From: Crocodylus rhombifer
Lineage: Eukaryota; Chordata; Crocodylia; Crocodylidae
Assembly: GCA_038503035.1 (NCBI GenBank)
Contig: JAVSML010024016.1
Coordinates: 1,100,558 to 1,164,557, forward strand
Length of the DNA: 64,000 nt
Direction: 5' to 3'
The position numbers and the translations under genes were made by a program. The notes under the pieces were generated by a model. That model did no database searches. It was not told where the DNA came from and saw only the letters and a list, made by a program, of their open reading frames with translations. Below, in pieces: positions 59,860-64,000 of the stretch. Position 1 is the stretch's first letter. Every line of letters begins with the position of its first letter.

Positions 59860-61270
59860 AGAGCAGCACTGGGCTATGTGTATGTTTTGTAATGGCAACT
59901 GAGTTTTCTTTCTGTTTACCTTAATTAGTATGCATGTTCAGAGGTTTGGGGGCTACTTGCGCCTGTTTTTACTATTTTTTGGTCTGGGTTTTATTGTTTA
60001 GAGTTAGAAGTGTGTAACTTTTAAAGCTAAGTGGATCAGATTTTGTGCCCACAGGCCCTCCCTTTCAAAATAACAGTTTGCATTAGCAATATTTGCATGC
60101 ATACAAAGTTACCCAAAAGTCACTGAAAAGTCAGCATTCACTGTGACCTGTGCAGAGTAAGTTGGCTCTAAGTTTTTGTATGGAGTGGGTAATGTGAGGA
60201 TCAGAAGAGATTTTGACTAGGAGTTATTCCCATAATGGGTTCATGACTCATTAGTTCACCAAAAAGGGAGTGCTTAATAAGCACAAACTCCTGTGGTGAA
60301 AATCCTATTTAAATAGATGGCACTCTAAAAGGCCAGAGGTTACAGCAGCAACCTGAAGATCATCAGAGGAGCAACTGATGTCTTGAAGGTGCACCCATGA
60401 TCCCTGGCAGCTGCAGAGGAATGGTGGTGACTGCTGGTGGCAGTCCCTTAGCAGTGATGCCCAGATGCCATAGCAATCCCTAGCAATAACCCATAGCAGC
60501 GCTCTGTGGCAGCAGTTCTGGTGAGGGCCTCGCTCCCCAGCACTGTAACTTTGGCTTGGCATAGATGGTAGAGCCCTCAGAGCACAGTGGCAACACCTAG
60601 CAGCAAAGAACCGCAGTGTCCTTCAGGGTGGGCCTCCTTAAACAGCATCTGCCATTGTTAGCTGGCATAGGTGGTAGAGCCCCAAGATTGCAGTCTTAGG
60701 TAAGTGTTCCTTCCTACCTGACTGGGCTAAGTGGTAACTTGCCTGGATTGGTTTGCTGGTGACTGAGAGACTGTTTTCGGTAATGTTCAATAGTTAAGAT
60801 TGTCTTTATGGTTGGTTCCCTTTTCCCCTGTAATAAACCCTATTTTAGTTGAACATTGCTTGTGAGTGAGGAAGTTTTTTCAGTTTAAAATACCCAGTTA
60901 AAATTTGTTTACCCAGCTTCTGGGTGGAGGTTTGAGCCAGATTTAAAGAGTTTGTGTTAAGCTTCTAAATTTGAACCCAGCTCTGCCATTCAGTGCCTGG
61001 CAGAAGGCTTACACTTGTATTTTACGCCAGCTAACAGGGACACCTAAAGTCAGGATGGCATTATTGTTACACTCCCTGAACATTTTTTGCTTAATGACTC
61101 TACTAGAGCAGAGCTTAGTTTTCCTGTTGCTGAGCAGATTGACTTGTATTAGTAAATGTTTAGGATTGGGAATCCAGAAAAAAAGATGACAAAGCTGATA
61201 TGGAAATACAGATCGCCCAAGCAAGGAACTAACAATAGAGGGATGGGAGTGAGGAGCGGAGCATAACTAG
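59860..61270. other. Intergenic sequence, nothing firmly recognised
   Basis: AT-rich to moderate-GC sequence. It includes two related segments, GGCATAGATGGTAGAGCCCT (60556) and GGCATAGGTGGTAGAGCCCC (60664), an imperfect duplication. An AATAAACCCTATTTTAGTTG block at about 60832 resembles an LTR polyadenylation region, but no LTR ends were found. Confidence 0.4.
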
Positions 61271-61519
61271 GTTACAATGTTAGCCAACTAAGCCTGGGGG
61301 TGGGGGATGGGGGGAGGGGGGGGAGGGGTTTTGTGACACTGAGCGAGAAAGGAGACAGATACACACAAACCCGTTACAATGGTCCGCAATGGTGGAGGAA
61401 GTGGTTCGGACGAAGTGCCTCAGTCCATATAGAGCCTCGTCACAGGGGTCCTCTTTGGGTGGAGCGGGGTCATCCATGGTTGAAGAATCCTCTCGGAGTG
61501 AAGTGAAGGAGGGGGCAGT

Positions 61520-62560
61520 TCAGGCGGTCCCCTCTGGGTCCAGTCCGGCAGCAGCTCCTCTGGTGGGGTCAGAGTACTGGCGGTGACCCGTGATGTGTTC
61601 CACATAGATGTCATGGGACCAATGGATGGTGTCGGACACCATGAGGCAGTGCATCAGCTTGGCGTAGTGGCGGGAGATGCAGCAGGCACGCAGGACGTTC
61701 TCGTTGCTGGGGTCCCAGGCTCTGAGCGTTCCTACAATGAGCACGCTGATCACCACGTCGTAGCCACAGCCCCTCAGGGTGTTGGCCAGCAGGGCATACT
61801 TCTCCCCCTTGCGAGCCCGGGTGTCAGGGAAAGCTTGGCACCGGTTCTCCAAGGGGATGGTGACATCTATGATCACAACCTTCTTGGCTTCTTTGTCAGT
61901 GATGACTATGTTGGGTTGCATCTGGCTTTTGCATCCCGGGACGGTGCGGTTCACGGAGATCTCCTCCGCTGCGGCTGGGATGGCCCTCACCAGGCGGTTC
62001 TGGACAGTGTTGTGGCGGAGCTGCCAGGCTCTGGCATGCAGTTTGCAGCTGCACAGCACGTGGGGGAGGGTCTCTGCTGCATAGCCGCACCGTCGGCACC
62101 TCTTGTCCCAGTGGCCAAAGTGCACAGTGCCATTCAGAGGCAGGCAGTTGAAGCGGGCGCGGTGGAGGAAGCGCCAGTCCGTGAAGCGCGTGAAGCTCCC
62201 ACTGGGCATAAAGTGGTTGCTAGCATCCCACTTTGAGGTGACGTCGAAGACCTTGCCCTGGTTGGGTTTGGCCCTCAGGTCGCCAGCGTACTTGTTTCGG
62301 ACAGCGTCCTTCAGGAACCTCTCCAGGAAGGTTCTCATGCGGGGCATCACGGTGACGCGGTCAGCGTGCAGGGCTGGTCACAGGTAGGTTGCCAGCTCTT
62401 GGCGCTCCTCGGCCCAGGTCCAGGTGCAGCTGATGTGGTTCCTGAGGCGGCACGTGGTGTTGCAGGCTCAGCTCCACAGCGAGGCAAAGTCCCCGCCTTC
62501 TCAGCTGAACTCGCCCTCCAGTGAGCCGCTGAGGAAGGTGGCCAAGTCTTACTACTTTTT
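61520..62560 (-). pseudogene. R2-like non-LTR retrotransposon, restriction-like endonuclease region
   Basis: A 276-codon open frame (61520-62350) encodes the C-terminal part of an R2-type LINE ORF. It has a CCHC zinc knuckle (C85, C88, H97, C102 of the frame; CRRCGYAAETLPH) and then the restriction-like endonuclease region. In the PD...D motif the sequence reads PN at 146-147 and D at 162 (VVIIDVTIP), so the first catalytic Asp is Asn. The C-terminal block is RHYAKLMHCLMVSDTIHWS and ends GHRQY. Upstream the same frame continues (CRLRNHISCTWTWAEERQEL) but is broken by TGA codons. The RT domain is absent (5' truncation). A downstream frame in 61280-61477 may be 3' UTR. Confidence 0.75.
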
Positions 62561-62599
62561 GAGACTGGCAGAACTAGGGAAATTTCAACTGACCAAAGA

Positions 62600-64000
62600 A
62601 TGTTAAATGGTCATACCTGACACAACAGTGTCCCAGGGGAAAATGGGAGAAAGAACCCCAAACAGTAAACAGGGACCCCCTGGGGCGGGGAGCACACAAT
62701 AGAAAGGAAAAAGATATAAAAATAACTCAAAGGGATCACTTACCAGCAACAACAGGTCCCGCGATGCAGCTGGAGGGAGAGAGGAAATCCGCGCAGATCA
62801 TAAGCCACGCTTTTATCCATCTGAAACTGGCCAGTGACGTCACCAGCAATCACCGTCCAGCAAAGATAAAACTAACCTCCAGGGAAGACGGCGGGGAGAG
62901 TGGAGCAGGGGCCAGGAGGTCTCTGCAACTGGGCGCTGCCCGGAATGCCTGGAGGATGAGAAAGCCGGCAAGAGCTCTCTGCCACAACGAAGGATGGAGC
63001 CCCGAAAAAACAGAGGAGCTGAAAGAAACTCCCTACGCTGGGAGGCAGGGTCGACAAAGGGACTATAGAGCCGGAGGAGGCTCTCCTTGCTGATGGAAGT
63101 GGGAGCACCAGAGGGGCACAGGAGGCAAGGGAAGTTTCTCCGCCGGCTGGAGACGGAGCAGGGCAACGAGGGAAACTGCGGCACAGCCCAGCTAGAGGCT
63201 GGATGCCAGCCCACAGCCTGAGGAGTGGCCGGATACATAGGGAGGCACCTCAGGATAATAGGAAAGGGACACTCCCTACAGGGGAGAAGTACAACAATGG
63301 CCCATGTCATACAGGGCAGAGGGAAAGCTGTAATGACCCAGGAGCAAAGGGCCATGGTCTACACTGACCCCAACAGGCCAAACCTCAGCAGGATCAAGGG
63401 GGCATGAAGGGTCGACAGTCACTCTAACGTAAGAGTAGAGGAAAAGGGCCAGTCAGATCCTCACATGCTAGGGTTTCCTTGGTTTTTCTTTTCTTTAGTT
63501 TTCCCCCTTTTGGAGGGGTTGAGAGACAGGGCGAGGCAATATACATAGCAGGACATTGTATCATATTTTTCTTTGAGCCTCCATCTTTGGTGGAGCGTAG
63601 GGCGAATTTTGGAGTCCCGCACAGGGACTGTCCGAGCCAGGAGGGTTTGTTTTTCCATAGCCCTACTTCGGTTTGAGTTAGTCGCCTCAGTAGGTAGGTC
63701 CTAGACCGTGGTGAGGGAAACGTGAGCCAATGGGTCCCAGGGAAGACAAACATTGTCAGGGGTACGGCCAAGAAGACCTGATGACCCGCCAGAGGTTGGC
63801 ATGAGGTTGGGGTGTGGGGGAGGTGGAGTCCCATGGACTACCACCGGGAGGTCGCCACACTGCAGCTGAACCCTGGATGGATGGCCCCCCCAACAGTGTA
63901 ATGTTCAAAGTTGTGGCAGGTGAGACTGGGGGAAGCCACTCAGGGGACAGACGTCAGCCCATAGCCCTACAAGAGAAAAAAATTAAAAAATTGGGCGACT
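62600..64000. other. Unclassified complex sequence
   Basis: Non-simple, fairly GC-rich sequence that differs from the hAT cores around it. It has short open frames on both strands but no recognised domain. It might be part of an LTR or other retroelement, but no terminal repeats, primer-binding site or polypurine tract could be fixed within the window. Confidence 0.35.

Noticed and set aside
61583..62236. 217-codon plus-strand frame
   Set aside because: It is the antisense shadow of the R2-like endonuclease frame, which has clear domain motifs on the minus strand.

Overview
This is vertebrate nuclear DNA, most likely from a crocodilian (a turtle or another sauropsid is possible). The evidence is one widely spaced spliced gene, a CpG-island promoter, many CR1-type LINE fragments (one with a tandem ATTTCATAG tail), and dozens of old hAT-type DNA transposons with 8-bp target-site duplications. 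Two runs of N (28170-28569 and 39213-39312) mark assembly gaps. There is no bacterial-style operon, CRISPR array or prophage. Most long open frames lie in GC-rich repeat cores and are not genes.

The only host gene I can support is MARCHF6 (MARCH6/TEB4, the Doa10-type E3 ubiquitin ligase of the ER membrane) on the minus strand. Exon 1 is at 44210-44228 inside a CpG island. Coding exons 2-8 follow at 29649-29745, 26620-26693, 8634-8777, 5936-6008, 4184-4352, 3055-3247 and 2684-2745. Together they give 831 nt, exactly 277 codons, with splice phases that fit at every junction. They encode the RING-CH finger, the first two membrane segments, an acidic low-complexity linker and the start of the next region. 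The remaining exons lie beyond position 1.

The introns, above all intron 3 (17.8 kb) and intron 1 (14.5 kb), are filled with non-autonomous DNA transposons. Many can be bounded to the base by target-site duplications, and several are nested (16592-17856 inside 14773-17978; 34427-35570 inside 34263-36557). Introns 4-8 are mostly AT-rich unique sequence.

The 19.8 kb upstream of the promoter (44.6-64 kb) is a repeat graveyard. It holds a minus-strand APE-type LINE (46040-47487), a TIR element (47494-49091), CR1 pieces including a 5'-inverted one (49944-50328), and a plus-strand LINE endonuclease/linker segment split by a solo-LTR-like insertion (50892-51454). Further along are several hAT copies, a long CR1 3' fragment (58953-59622), and an R2-like non-LTR element with a recognisable restriction-like endonuclease domain (61520-62560). 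The last 1.4 kb is unclassified. CMBL, the neighbour expected upstream in other amniotes, was not recognised.

I found no convincing new biological system. The points of interest are structural: nested insertions with readable target sites, a twin-priming-like CR1 inversion, and an LTR that splits a LINE reading frame cleanly.
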